Of a DNA stretch of 64,000 nucleotides, positions 19,679 through 27,943 are shown in pieces. A program made the translations under genes and the position numbers. How positions within the stretch are numbered: position 1 is the first letter of the stretch; each line of letters begins with the position of its first letter. The notes under the pieces were generated by a model, which had not been told where the DNA came from, made no database searches, and saw only the letters and a program-made list of their open reading frames with translations. Source of the stretch: Carboxydothermus hydrogenoformans Z-2901 (lineage in GTDB: Bacteria; Bacillota; Z-2901; Carboxydothermales; Carboxydothermaceae); the NCBI RefSeq assembly GCF_000012865.1, contig NC_007503.1:1524001-1588000 (forward strand). The letters are read 5' to 3'.

Positions 19679-20420
19679 TCACTCATAATAAAAGAACCAG
19701 GCGCCATCCTCATATTTATCTTTATAAAACTGGTATACTTTTTTACCCATTTTAATATAGCGTTCTCGTAAAAGATTGGCAATTTCTTCGGTACTTCTTA
19801 TTTTCATGTATTCTCTGCCTTCCTTGGTTTTGCCTTTTTCCATAGTAGGTTTTATTTTTACACTTCCTTTAGCTACCGCTTTTTCTTCTGGTTTTTCTTC
19901 CGCTTTTTCTCTATCTTTTCCAGGATAGGCATTTTGGCAAAAGACTTAGCGTTTATAATACGATTTGCTAAATCTTCTATTTCGGAAAGTGAAATGTTGT
20001 TTTCTTTTTGCCTCGAAGATATATTGATAAAGCAAGGCCGTTATCAAGTACCGGCATGATGCAATCTACGGTTTTTAACCAATCCGTAATCTATTTGAAT
20101 AAACTCATCTTCTAGCCGCTCTAAAACAACATCGTTTATTATTCGCCACTCCGAAGGTAATAATAGAAAAAATTTTTAAATTTATCGTACTACTTTTTTT
20201 GTTCAAGGTTATAAATTATATCCGCCGCAAGCTTTAAGATTTTACCAAGAAGCCCTGGAACAGCATCGTCAATCTTTTCTTTGATCTTCTCTTTTTCCCC
20301 GGCTTTTCTTCGGCAATATTTTTTATAAAACTCTTCTTTGATTCCCGATTTTGTTTTAAAAGCTTAGCTGGCGTCTTAACGTTCCAATTACTTGATATTT
20401 TTTGTTTTAATTTTCCTACC
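19679..20420 (-). pseudogene. Decayed gene of unknown family upstream of the McrBC-like module
   Basis: No long open frame exists, but reading all minus frames gives consecutive protein-like blocks joined by frameshifts and stops. They are KLLKQNRESKKSFIKNIAEE near 20340-20370, KIDDAVPGLLGKILKLAAD near 20235-20275, EWRIINDVVLERLEDEFIQI near 20095-20150, SEIEDLANRIINAKSFAKMP near 19930-20000, an Ala/Glu/Lys-rich linker, and a C-terminal STEEIANLLRERYIKMGKK ending in WFFYYE and a TGA at 19679. Together they suggest one protein of roughly 240 residues now broken several times. I do not recognise the family. Part of its N-terminal region recurs at 15378-15520 on the other side of the module. Confidence 0.6.
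20290..20415. repeat. Degenerate direct repeat, right copy, flanking the McrBC-like module
   Basis: Same-orientation match to 15378-15520, with a 29-base identical block at 20344-20372. It lies within the 5' part of the decayed gene. The two copies bracket the McrB-like and DUF2357 genes plus most of the decayed gene. Confidence 0.7.
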
Positions 20421-20520
20421 TCTTCATGGTATTAATTCACCCTAACTTTTTGCTATTTATTATTTAGAAAACTCCAAGTTATATAATTCTTCCTCTTCCT
20501 TGTTTTTCCTGCATTTTTCT

Positions 20521-20547
20521 AAAATAAAACCCCCTTTTCAGGGGGTG
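20521..20547 (-). terminator. Terminator after the iron-sulfur flavoprotein gene
   Basis: On the minus strand, CCCCC and GGGGG arms with a six-base loop are followed by TTTTATTTT, starting about 48 bases after the stop codon at 20593. Confidence 0.75.
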
Positions 20548-20592
20548 TAGTCAGTCTTAGATACGACCTCTATCTTTAACATGTTACAGCGT

Positions 20593-21225
20593 TTACCGAA
20601 TAAAATTGGTATATACCTTACTTTCTTTCTCCGGAGCTTCGATCTCACCTTTGCCTTTTGCTATGAGCTTTAAAAGATAAGCCATGTTTTTTCCGAGGAC
20701 TCTCATAATTTGCACTCCCTCTTCATCCTGCAGAGCTTCCCCGGGTTTGGTGCCGTGGATGACATTCCAGTAGTTGCTGACAGGAATAAACATCTCCGCA
20801 TAGTGAAGATAGTGATTGAGCTGATCAAAGGCTGCTACCCCACCCGAACGTCGAACAGCGACTACTGCCGCACCCACCTTATGCCGGAAAAGTCCGCCGT
20901 TGGCTGAAGCTACGTAAAACGCCCGGTCTAAAAACGCTTTCATAGTCGCAGTTATACCAGAATAGTGGACGGGGGAGCCTAAGATAATGCCATCCGCCTC
21001 TTTCATTTTTTGAATCCAGTCGTTTACTTCATCGTCAATGGCACATCTTTCGTTTTTATTCCTTACACACTTGCCGCAGGCAAGACAGCCTCTTATCACC
21101 TTATCCCCCACCTGGATTATTTCTCCCTCAATGCCCTCTTTTTCTAACTCCGCCAAAACCAGCTTTAAGGCTTGATAAGTGTTTCCGTTTGCTCTGGGAC
21201 TGCCGTTAAATGCTACTACCTTCAT
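20593..21225 (-). CDS. NAD(P)H-dependent FMN reductase / iron-sulfur flavoprotein
   Basis: 210 residues with a flavodoxin-like fold. The N-terminal FMN phosphate loop is GSPRANGNTYQ, and a cysteine set (CLACGKC then C at NERC) could ligate a [4Fe-4S] cluster as in archaeal and clostridial iron-sulfur flavoproteins. GSPVHYSGITATMKAFLDR is the conserved flavin-contact and dimer region. These proteins move electrons between ferredoxin or NAD(P)H and small acceptors, often in oxygen defence. The ATG at 21225 follows an AGGAGGGAGAGG site. It has its own terminator and is separated from the beta-oxidation cluster by that cluster's terminator, so it is a single-gene unit. Confidence 0.88.
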   Translation of the reverse strand: MKVVAFNGSPRANGNTYQALKLVLAELEKEGIEGEIIQVGDKVIRGCLACGKCVRNKNERCAIDDEVNDWIQKMKEADGIILGSPVHYSGITATMKAFLDRAFYVASANGGLFRHKVGAAVVAVRRSGGVAAFDQLNHYLHYAEMFIPVSNYWNVIHGTKPGEALQDEEGVQIMRVLGKNMAYLLKLIAKGKGEIEAPEKESKVYTNFIR

Positions 21226-21342
21226 CTTCCTCTCCCTCCTGAAGCTTTTTTCAAATTATAACATTTTATCCTTAAGTCGCTCAATAAAAGAAAACATCTG
21301 CCGGAGCAAGGTAATTTCCTTTTGCTAACAATAGGAGCTTAA

Positions 21343-21370
21343 AACCCCCTGAAGTTTCCCTCAGGGGGTT
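21343..21370 (-). terminator. Terminator at the end of the 15-gene beta-oxidation cluster
   Basis: AACCCCCTGA pairs perfectly with TCAGGGGGTT over an eight-base loop, and TTTT follows on the minus strand. It begins six bases after the alpha/beta hydrolase stop codon. Confidence 0.85.
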
Positions 21371-21375
21371 AAGTT

Positions 21376-22152
21376 TTAACTTTTAAAGAAGCTTTTCAAG
21401 ATATCCAGTACTTCCGGTACTTCTTCAAAAAATCCGTGGCCGGCAGGGCTAAACTTTATTAAACGGGAGTTCGGGATGTGTTTTCGCAGGATGTCGGAGT
21501 TTTCGTGGTGCAATATCTGATCTTCCATCCCGGTCATGATTAAGGTTGGGGCGGTGATTTTATTTAAATCATTGAAACTGTCAAAGTTCAAAATAGCATT
21601 TAGCTGGCGGAAAAAGCCTTCCCTGGAAGTGGGAAGTTTCATGTAACGCTCCACAAATAAATCAATAACGTTGGGGTATTTTTTTATCGTTTCCTCACAA
21701 AAGATTAGTTCGGCGGTTTTGCGAGCCCGCTCCTCCAGGGAAGTATCTTCCCAGAGAAGAGCCTGGGAAGGTATCCCGTGTTTTACTCCGCAAAAAGTAC
21801 AGCCCAGTACCAGTTTTTCTACCCGTTCCGGATATTTAATGGCAAAAATCTGGGCAATCATCCCGCCCATCGAAATGCCAAAAATGTGAGCTTTTTCTAT
21901 TTTCAAGACATCCAGAAGTTCCTTTAAATCATCGGCATTGGTTTCTATAGTCCAGGGCTCTTCAGGGCAGTCGCTTCTACCTGCTCCCCGGTTGTCCGGT
22001 AAAATGAGCCGGAAGTCCTCACTCATTTCAAAGACAAACCGGTCGCTCCACCAGTCCGCATTGCCCCCTAAACCCATGATGCAGAGAAGCGGTGAACCGC
22101 TTCCGTATTCTTTATAACACATCCGAATGCCGTTAACCTCAGCATAGGGCAT
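21376..22152 (-). CDS. Alpha/beta-fold hydrolase
   Basis: 258 residues. The oxyanion region (MGLGGNADWW), the DNRGAGRSD segment, the nucleophile elbow GISMGG and the catalytic histidine in PAGHGFFEE are all visible; an acid at MEDQILH completes the triad. Such enzymes hydrolyse esters, lactones or thioesters. Being the last gene of the beta-oxidation cluster, directly after the 4-hydroxybutyryl-CoA dehydratase-like gene (17 bases between), it might open a lactone such as gamma-butyrolactone or hydrolyse a CoA thioester; this is inference. The family is certain. Confidence 0.88.
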   Translation of the reverse strand: MPYAEVNGIRMCYKEYGSGSPLLCIMGLGGNADWWSDRFVFEMSEDFRLILPDNRGAGRSDCPEEPWTIETNADDLKELLDVLKIEKAHIFGISMGGMIAQIFAIKYPERVEKLVLGCTFCGVKHGIPSQALLWEDTSLEERARKTAELIFCEETIKKYPNVIDLFVERYMKLPTSREGFFRQLNAILNFDSFNDLNKITAPTLIMTGMEDQILHHENSDILRKHIPNSRLIKFSPAGHGFFEEVPEVLDILKSFFKS

Positions 22153-22169
22153 CTAAATCCCTCCATTTC

Positions 22170-23597
22170 TTATTCTTTTATCCCCGCTAAATATTTAGCC
22201 AGCTTTTTCTTTTCTTCAATATTATACTGGCCGTAAATTGTAATCTTCTCCATTATGGGAGATCCTCCACCATGGACTCCCGCCACTTGTTTTACGCCAG
22301 CCTGGGCTGAAACCAGAAGGTCACTTATAAATCTAAAGCAGCGATGCTGATTTTCAGCAGATATTCCCGCTTTCCGCATGAGGTACTTCTCCAGATAGCC
22401 CTTAGTTTCTTCGTTGTAAAAGTCGCCTTCCGGCGGCAGGGTTGCGGGTAGTCCACCGGCCAGCTCCGCCAGCAATTCAAATTCACGGTAGACATTAACT
22501 CCGGCATGATAGCGGGCAACGTTGGCGTAAACTACTTCCGGAATATATGTTCCGGATGCTGCTCTCTTAGCTTTAACTCCTGCCGCAATCCCGGCACCAT
22601 AGACAAGCTCGGCAACAGCGATAAGTTCAGCCAGGGCATCCCGGACGTGCGAAGCTTTTTCCACGCCGTTGTATTCGGCCACCAGAGCTGCGGTACCCAT
22701 GATGATATCCGTTACTGCCGGTTTACAGCCGGTATAACTGTGGCGGTGGTAGGTGGCAAACAGCAGGGCTAACTGACCGGCATACTGCCATTCCCCGCAC
22801 ATAAAGACCCGCTCCCAGGGAACAAAGACACGGTCAAAAACTGTCAGGGAGTCAGCAGAACCATAATTGGCATAGGGTGCATCTAATTTCTGGCGGGGAC
22901 GGGGATTGGAAATCCTGATAATCTGGGTTATCCCCTCGGCGTCCGCCGGAACAGCAAACGCCACTGCCCAGTCTTTGTCTTTTTCGGTCATCATCCGGGT
23001 TGGTAGCACAATTATTTCATCGGCATAGGGAGCTATGGTATTGTGAGCTTTAGCCCCCGAGACAACAATCCCGTCCTTTCGTTTCTCAACCACCCGCAAA
23101 TAGAGGTCAGGGTCAGCCTGCTGGTGAGGACGAAGAGAACGGTCGCCTTTAACGTCGGTTTGCGCACAGTTGCCCACCAGATCGTTTTCCTGGTAGTATT
23201 TAAGGTAATTTAAAAAACGTTCGTGGTAATTGGTACCGAGAGCATCATCCATATCTTTTGTTACTACCGATAAGGCGTTTAAAGCATCGATACCCATGCA
23301 CCGCTGGACACAGCCGCCCACTCGCTGGCACATAAACCGGGTCATTTCCTGCTTTTTCAGTAAATCTTCCGGACTTTGATGGATATGGGTAAAGCGGTTT
23401 ATTTTTTTCCCGGTAAGGTGCGAGGTTGCTGTTAATAACTCTTCATACTGCGGGTTGGCGGCATAATTAAAGGTCTCACAGATAACATTTATTCCGGGTC
23501 TTAATCGCGGGTCGTCCCGGCCTATTAATTCCCCGTTATAGTAAACGTTTTTTCGCATTTTAAACAGTTTTTCCATATATTCCTCTGCTGTTCGCAT
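22170..23597 (-). CDS. abfD: 4-hydroxybutyryl-CoA dehydratase/vinylacetyl-CoA isomerase-like protein
   Basis: 475 residues, slightly shorter than the clostridial AbfD. The enzyme dehydrates 4-hydroxybutyryl-CoA to crotonyl-CoA by a radical mechanism using FAD and a [4Fe-4S] cluster. The four unusual cluster ligands appear at matching spacing: cysteines 96 and 100 in GGCVQRCMG, and histidine 284 with cysteine 291 in YHRHSYTGCK. The tyrosine and lysine in that last motif also match catalytic residues of the known enzyme. This separates it from plain 4-hydroxyphenylacetate monooxygenases, which lack the ligands. It lies between an acyl-CoA ligase and an alpha/beta hydrolase, so 4-hydroxybutyrate activation followed by dehydration to crotonyl-CoA is a likely route. 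Confidence 0.9.
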   Translation of the reverse strand: MRTAEEYMEKLFKMRKNVYYNGELIGRDDPRLRPGINVICETFNYAANPQYEELLTATSHLTGKKINRFTHIHQSPEDLLKKQEMTRFMCQRVGGCVQRCMGIDALNALSVVTKDMDDALGTNYHERFLNYLKYYQENDLVGNCAQTDVKGDRSLRPHQQADPDLYLRVVEKRKDGIVVSGAKAHNTIAPYADEIIVLPTRMMTEKDKDWAVAFAVPADAEGITQIIRISNPRPRQKLDAPYANYGSADSLTVFDRVFVPWERVFMCGEWQYAGQLALLFATYHRHSYTGCKPAVTDIIMGTAALVAEYNGVEKASHVRDALAELIAVAELVYGAGIAAGVKAKRAASGTYIPEVVYANVARYHAGVNVYREFELLAELAGGLPATLPPEGDFYNEETKGYLEKYLMRKAGISAENQHRCFRFISDLLVSAQAGVKQVAGVHGGGSPIMEKITIYGQYNIEEKKKLAKYLAGIKE

Positions 23598-23667
23598 TTC
23601 CTAACTCCCCCCTCCTTATGTTCCTCGCCTTCTGCCAAATTGGCCAGCACGGCTTTTTCTACCAGGG

Positions 23668-25308
23668 CTAATTTTTTTGTTGTTTTTTTAACTCTTCTTC
23701 CCGTAACTGCCGGCGTAAGACTTTACCCACGGCAGTTTTGGGAAGTTCGGATCTGAATTCCACCAGGCGCGGCACTTTGTACCTGGCCAGGTGAGCGTTG
23801 CAGAATTCAATTACTTCCTGCTCCGTTAAGGTTTCTCCCTCCTTTACGACAATAAACGCTTTGACCGTTTCACCACGGTAAGGATCCGGCACACCTACTA
23901 CAATCGCTTCTTTAACTTTGGGGTGCTGATAAAGTACCTCTTCCACTTCCCGGGGATAAATGTTGTAGCCTCCCGCAATAATCATGTCTTTCTTCCGGTC
24001 AACAATGTAGAAAAAGCCGTCTTCATCCATTTTGGCCAGGTCGCCGGTATAAAGCCAGCCATCCTTTAAGGCATTAGCGGTCTCTTCGGGACGGTTCCAG
24101 TAGCCTTTCATCACCTGCGGACCTTTTACAACCAATTCACCAATCTGTCCGGGCGGTAATTCCTCTCCGGTTTCGATATCTACTATTTTGGCTATGGTAT
24201 CGGAATAAGGAACACCTATCGAGCCGATTTTTCTGGTGCCTCTTATGGGGTTACAATGAGTAACCGGAGACGCTTCGGACAATCCGTAGCCTTCCACGAC
24301 CACGGCACCGGTAACTTCTTCAAATTTGGTCTGCACTTCCACAGGAAGCGGTGCGGAACCACTTACACAGACATTTATCGACCTCAAGTCGTATTTCGTC
24401 AGGTCCGGGTGGTTCAGTAAAGCTACATACATTGTGGGAGCGCCGGGGAAGGAAGTTGGACGGTAGCGCTGGATGTGCTGCAGCAGGAGAGTTGCATCAA
24501 ATTTGGGAATTAAAATCATCGTTCCGCCAAAGCAGGTGGCCAAATTCATGCAGCAGGTCATTCCGTAGACATGGAAGAGAGGCAGGGCGGTTAAGATTCT
24601 CTCCTGGCCGTCAAAGAAGATACCGTTAGAAAATTCTCTCACCTGATAGACATTGGCCACTAAATTTTTATGGGTCAGCATTGCCCCCTTGGAAATACCT
24701 GTTGTTCCGCCGGTATACTGTAATACCGCCACATCGTCGGGAGTTACGGTAACTTCAGGAGGATTGGGTTCCGAGTCGGAAATTAAATCATTAAATTTAT
24801 AAACTCCAGGTCCAAATTCACCGGGATAGGTGCCGATTAGCGGGATATTGACCACTATGAGATTTTTAAGAGCGGTATTTCCTTTTACCGCGTTAGCTCT
24901 CGGGTACAAAACATCCAATAAAATAATGGTCTCGGCACCGGAATCGTTTAACTGGTACTCCAGTTCCCTTTCCACATACATGGGATTTGTCTGGACCACA
25001 ATGCCCCCAAGGGTTAAGATGGCAAAGTAGCTTATCACAAACTCCGGACAGTTGGGAAGCATCACCGCCACCCGGTCACCTTTTTTAATGCCAAGTTTAC
25101 TTAAAGCGTTTGTAAACCGTTTTATTTTTTCTCCCAGCTCCTTATAGGTCATTTCCTGCCCCAAAAAGACAGTGGCTATTAACCCCGGATATTTTTCCGT
25201 GGTTTCCCAGAAAAGCTCATGGAGAGTTTTTTCCGGATAGTTAAGACTCGCCCTGACCCCTTCGGAATAATGTTTTAACCAGGGTTTAGCCTGATACACC
25301 GAACTCAT
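23668..25308 (-). CDS. Acyl-CoA ligase (AMP-forming), copy 1
   Basis: 546 residues of the ANL superfamily. It forms an acyl-AMP and then an acyl-CoA from a carboxylic acid, ATP and CoA. Motifs: YTGGTTGISKGAML (ATP loop), VVEGYGLSEASPVTH, GWLYTGDLAKMDEDGFFYIVD and the C-terminal PKTAVGKVLRR with the catalytic lysine. It is very similar along its whole length to the ligase at 27940-29586, clearly a recent paralogue. Located between an acyl-CoA dehydrogenase and the AbfD-like gene. The chain length it prefers is unknown; a medium- or long-chain fatty acid, or 4-hydroxybutyrate, would fit the context. Confidence 0.92.
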   Translation of the reverse strand: MSSVYQAKPWLKHYSEGVRASLNYPEKTLHELFWETTEKYPGLIATVFLGQEMTYKELGEKIKRFTNALSKLGIKKGDRVAVMLPNCPEFVISYFAILTLGGIVVQTNPMYVERELEYQLNDSGAETIILLDVLYPRANAVKGNTALKNLIVVNIPLIGTYPGEFGPGVYKFNDLISDSEPNPPEVTVTPDDVAVLQYTGGTTGISKGAMLTHKNLVANVYQVREFSNGIFFDGQERILTALPLFHVYGMTCCMNLATCFGGTMILIPKFDATLLLQHIQRYRPTSFPGAPTMYVALLNHPDLTKYDLRSINVCVSGSAPLPVEVQTKFEEVTGAVVVEGYGLSEASPVTHCNPIRGTRKIGSIGVPYSDTIAKIVDIETGEELPPGQIGELVVKGPQVMKGYWNRPEETANALKDGWLYTGDLAKMDEDGFFYIVDRKKDMIIAGGYNIYPREVEEVLYQHPKVKEAIVVGVPDPYRGETVKAFIVVKEGETLTEQEVIEFCNAHLARYKVPRLVEFRSELPKTAVGKVLRRQLREEELKKQQKN

Positions 25309-25376
25309 AAAACCCCTCCTTGAAATGGATTTAATTTTTAAAATTTTCTAAACATTCATCTTAAAAAAATTTTTTC

Positions 25377-26519
25377 TCAATCTTTCAAAAGTTCCCGGCC
25401 AATTACCAGTCTTTGAATCTGGTTGGTACCTTCATAAATTTGGGTAATTTTCGCATCCCGCATCAATTTCTCCACCGGATAGTCCCGCATGTAGCCGTAA
25501 CCGCCAAGGATCTGCACCGCATCCACCGTAACCCTCATCGCTACATCACTGGCAAAACATTTCGCCATCGCGCCCTCTTTAGTTGCTTTCATGCCCTGGT
25601 CCAGCATCCAGCAGGCTTTCCAGACCAGCGCCCGGGCTGCTTCAATCTGCATCGCCATATCAGCCAGCATAAATTGAATTGCCTGAAATTCGGCTATGGG
25701 ACGGCCAAACTGTTTTCGCTCTTTAGCGTATTTAAGCGCTTCATCTAAAGCCCGCCGGGCAACCCCTACCGCCGTTGCCCCAATCATCGGGCGCGTCTGG
25801 TCTAAAGTTTGCATGGCAATCTTAAAACCGCTTCCCACCTCCCCCAAGACATTTTCCCTGGGAATCCTGACATTCTCCAGTATCACCTCCGCTACGTGGG
25901 ACGCCCGGTCGCCCATTTTCTTTTCTTTTTTTCCGCCATAAATCCCCGGCGTATCCCCCGGAACTAAAAAAGCCGTAATCCCCTTTATCCCTTTACTCCG
26001 ATCAACGGTTGCAAAAACCGTGTAAAGGCTCGCCACCCCGCCGTTGGTGATAAAACATTTTGTCCCGTTTAAAACCCATTCATCCCCTTCCAGCCGGGCG
26101 GTGGTTTTAATTGCGGAAACGTCAGAACCGGCTTCCGGTTCGGTTAAGCAAAAAGCTGCTAAGTTGGGTTTGGCGCAAAACGGTTTTAAAAACTTTTCCT
26201 TCTGCTCTTCGGTCCCGGCAATTAAAAGCGGAGTCAGAGCCAGGGCGTTATTCCCAAAGGTTCCGTTTATCCCAAGACAGCCGTAAGCCATTTCTTCAGC
26301 AACAATAGCTTCGGTAATAAAATCCACTCCCTGCCCGCCGTACTCCACCGGAACATGGAGATTCATAAGTCCGGCTTTAAATACTTTTTCAATCACCTGC
26401 CAGGGTATTTCTTCCTTTTCATCGTATTCCGCGGCAATAGGAATAATTTCTTTTCTGACAAAATCTCTGGCCATCTTTTGAATAGCTTTTTGCTCCTCCG
26501 TTAATTCAAAACTAATCAC
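25377..26519 (-). CDS. Acyl-CoA dehydrogenase, copy 1
   Basis: 380 residues. FAD-dependent alpha,beta-dehydrogenation of an acyl-CoA. The middle domain has FCLTEPEAGSDVSAIKT and FITNGG; the C-terminal domain has the catalytic glutamate in ITQIYEGTNQIQRL, at the position used by short- and medium-chain enzymes. Located in the beta-oxidation cluster between a DUF362 gene and ligase copy 1. No electron-transfer flavoprotein gene is present in the window, so its electron acceptor is encoded elsewhere. Substrate length cannot be read from the sequence. Confidence 0.92.
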   Translation of the reverse strand: MISFELTEEQKAIQKMARDFVRKEIIPIAAEYDEKEEIPWQVIEKVFKAGLMNLHVPVEYGGQGVDFITEAIVAEEMAYGCLGINGTFGNNALALTPLLIAGTEEQKEKFLKPFCAKPNLAAFCLTEPEAGSDVSAIKTTARLEGDEWVLNGTKCFITNGGVASLYTVFATVDRSKGIKGITAFLVPGDTPGIYGGKKEKKMGDRASHVAEVILENVRIPRENVLGEVGSGFKIAMQTLDQTRPMIGATAVGVARRALDEALKYAKERKQFGRPIAEFQAIQFMLADMAMQIEAARALVWKACWMLDQGMKATKEGAMAKCFASDVAMRVTVDAVQILGGYGYMRDYPVEKLMRDAKITQIYEGTNQIQRLVIGRELLKD

Positions 26520-26647
26520 TACCTTCCCCTCCCTTTTTATTTTTCAATAACCCTTCCCGAATTTGGTCTACCGCAAAAATCAAACCGGTGGTTTTTTCCC
26601 CGAAATCCAGTGTTTTGCACTGAAGGTCATTCATTTACTTCAGGAAT

Positions 26648-27943
26648 TTAGCTTATCGAATAAAGTTCTAAATCAAAGCCTTCTTCTTTTTTGTAACGGT
26701 TAAAAATGTAGTGCCGGTAATTTACGTATTCGTCATAATTGCAAAAGATACCGGCTTCCTTGAGGCCTTCTTCAAGGTCTTTTATGGAAGGCGGACAGCC
26801 TTTTAAAGCAATGGCATGTTTTATATTGGGATTATCTTTGTTTAATTCACAGACACATTTGCCAAATAAAACGGTATAGTCAAAGCCCGGTGACGCGAGC
26901 TGCCTTTTACCGCTTACCACTTCCACATTGGGGAAGGGCTTACCTTTAAAAGCCGACATAAACATTATAAGCATGGGGTTATACATTCCCGAACAGCCGG
27001 TACAGAGGGAACTATCGTATTTTCTGATGGCAAGTCCGGTTATACCCCTTCTGGCAAAACCAATGGGTCCTAAATCCCCCTCCTGCCATTCCCAGTCGTA
27101 ATCAATAAATTGCCGGTGGGCGTTAAGATCTTCACCTCGAATTTCCAGATTTTGCAGATCAAGGCTTCTCCCAGTTAGACCGGCAAAATAGCGTAAATGC
27201 TCTATTTCCTCTGCCCGGTAACCCATGATTTCTGCCCCCGCGATATCAGCCGCTAAAATGTCCGTCGAGGCAATAATTAAGTTTTTGCGGTAGGCTTTGC
27301 CGGTAGGACCCGGACCTTTTTCTAAGACAAATACACCGTCAATAATTGTTAAAGCAACAGGTAGCCGGGTAGCTAAATGAGGAAAGGTATGTTCTAAATC
27401 CCAGTCTTTACCGTGGCAGTGAGTTTTGGAACGGCGGCTAATGGTACCTTTTAGATTTTTAATTCCCAGGGAAACTTTGCACTGGTTGTGGGTTTTTAAG
27501 ACCGGAAGGTTAATGATTTTATCGGCTTTTAAAGCTCTATTGGCTACCGAAAGCTTAATGGGGCCAAAATCTATTTCCGTAAACTTTTCTTCATTAAAAT
27601 CTACCAGCTCCACACCGTACTTTTCCGCCAGCTTTTCATAACCCAAAACCTTAAAAATTTGCCTTCCCATGGGGCGAGGGTTCATAAGAGAACCCTCGCC
27701 GATTGTCAGCCGGCTAAATCCTTCTTCTTTGAGAATTCGAACCAGCGCCGCCATAACCGCCGATGTTGTCACGACCCCAAAGGGCGGGAAGGGCAGGTTA
27801 AAATCCCAGGAAACCAAGTTGGGCTTTATTAAAATTTTGTCATCTTTTTTTAAACCCGAAAGGCCATCACAGAGTTCAAGGGCTTTTCTTAGAGAATGAT
27901 ACGCATCCTCAAACTTTACAATTGAAACCACCGGTTTAGTCAA
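26648..27943 (-). CDS. DUF362-domain protein with cysteine motifs
   Basis: 431 residues. The DUF362 core runs from VSIVKFEDAYHSLRKAL through ILIKPNLVS and INLPVLKTHNQCKVSLGIKNLKG. A cysteine-bearing segment (SSLCTGCSG) follows, with more cysteines at FGKCVCEL and KGCPPS. Related proteins are often found beside ferredoxins and may bind FeS clusters, but no reaction is established. Its start overlaps the stop of ligase copy 2 by four bases (ATGA), so it is translationally coupled to fatty-acid activation. About 130 bp of non-coding sequence follow it before acyl-CoA dehydrogenase copy 1. Function unknown. Confidence 0.8.
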   Translation of the reverse strand: MTKPVVSIVKFEDAYHSLRKALELCDGLSGLKKDDKILIKPNLVSWDFNLPFPPFGVVTTSAVMAALVRILKEEGFSRLTIGEGSLMNPRPMGRQIFKVLGYEKLAEKYGVELVDFNEEKFTEIDFGPIKLSVANRALKADKIINLPVLKTHNQCKVSLGIKNLKGTISRRSKTHCHGKDWDLEHTFPHLATRLPVALTIIDGVFVLEKGPGPTGKAYRKNLIIASTDILAADIAGAEIMGYRAEEIEHLRYFAGLTGRSLDLQNLEIRGEDLNAHRQFIDYDWEWQEGDLGPIGFARRGITGLAIRKYDSSLCTGCSGMYNPMLIMFMSAFKGKPFPNVEVVSGKRQLASPGFDYTVLFGKCVCELNKDNPNIKHAIALKGCPPSIKDLEEGLKEAGIFCNYDEYVNYRHYIFNRYKKEEGFDLELYSIS

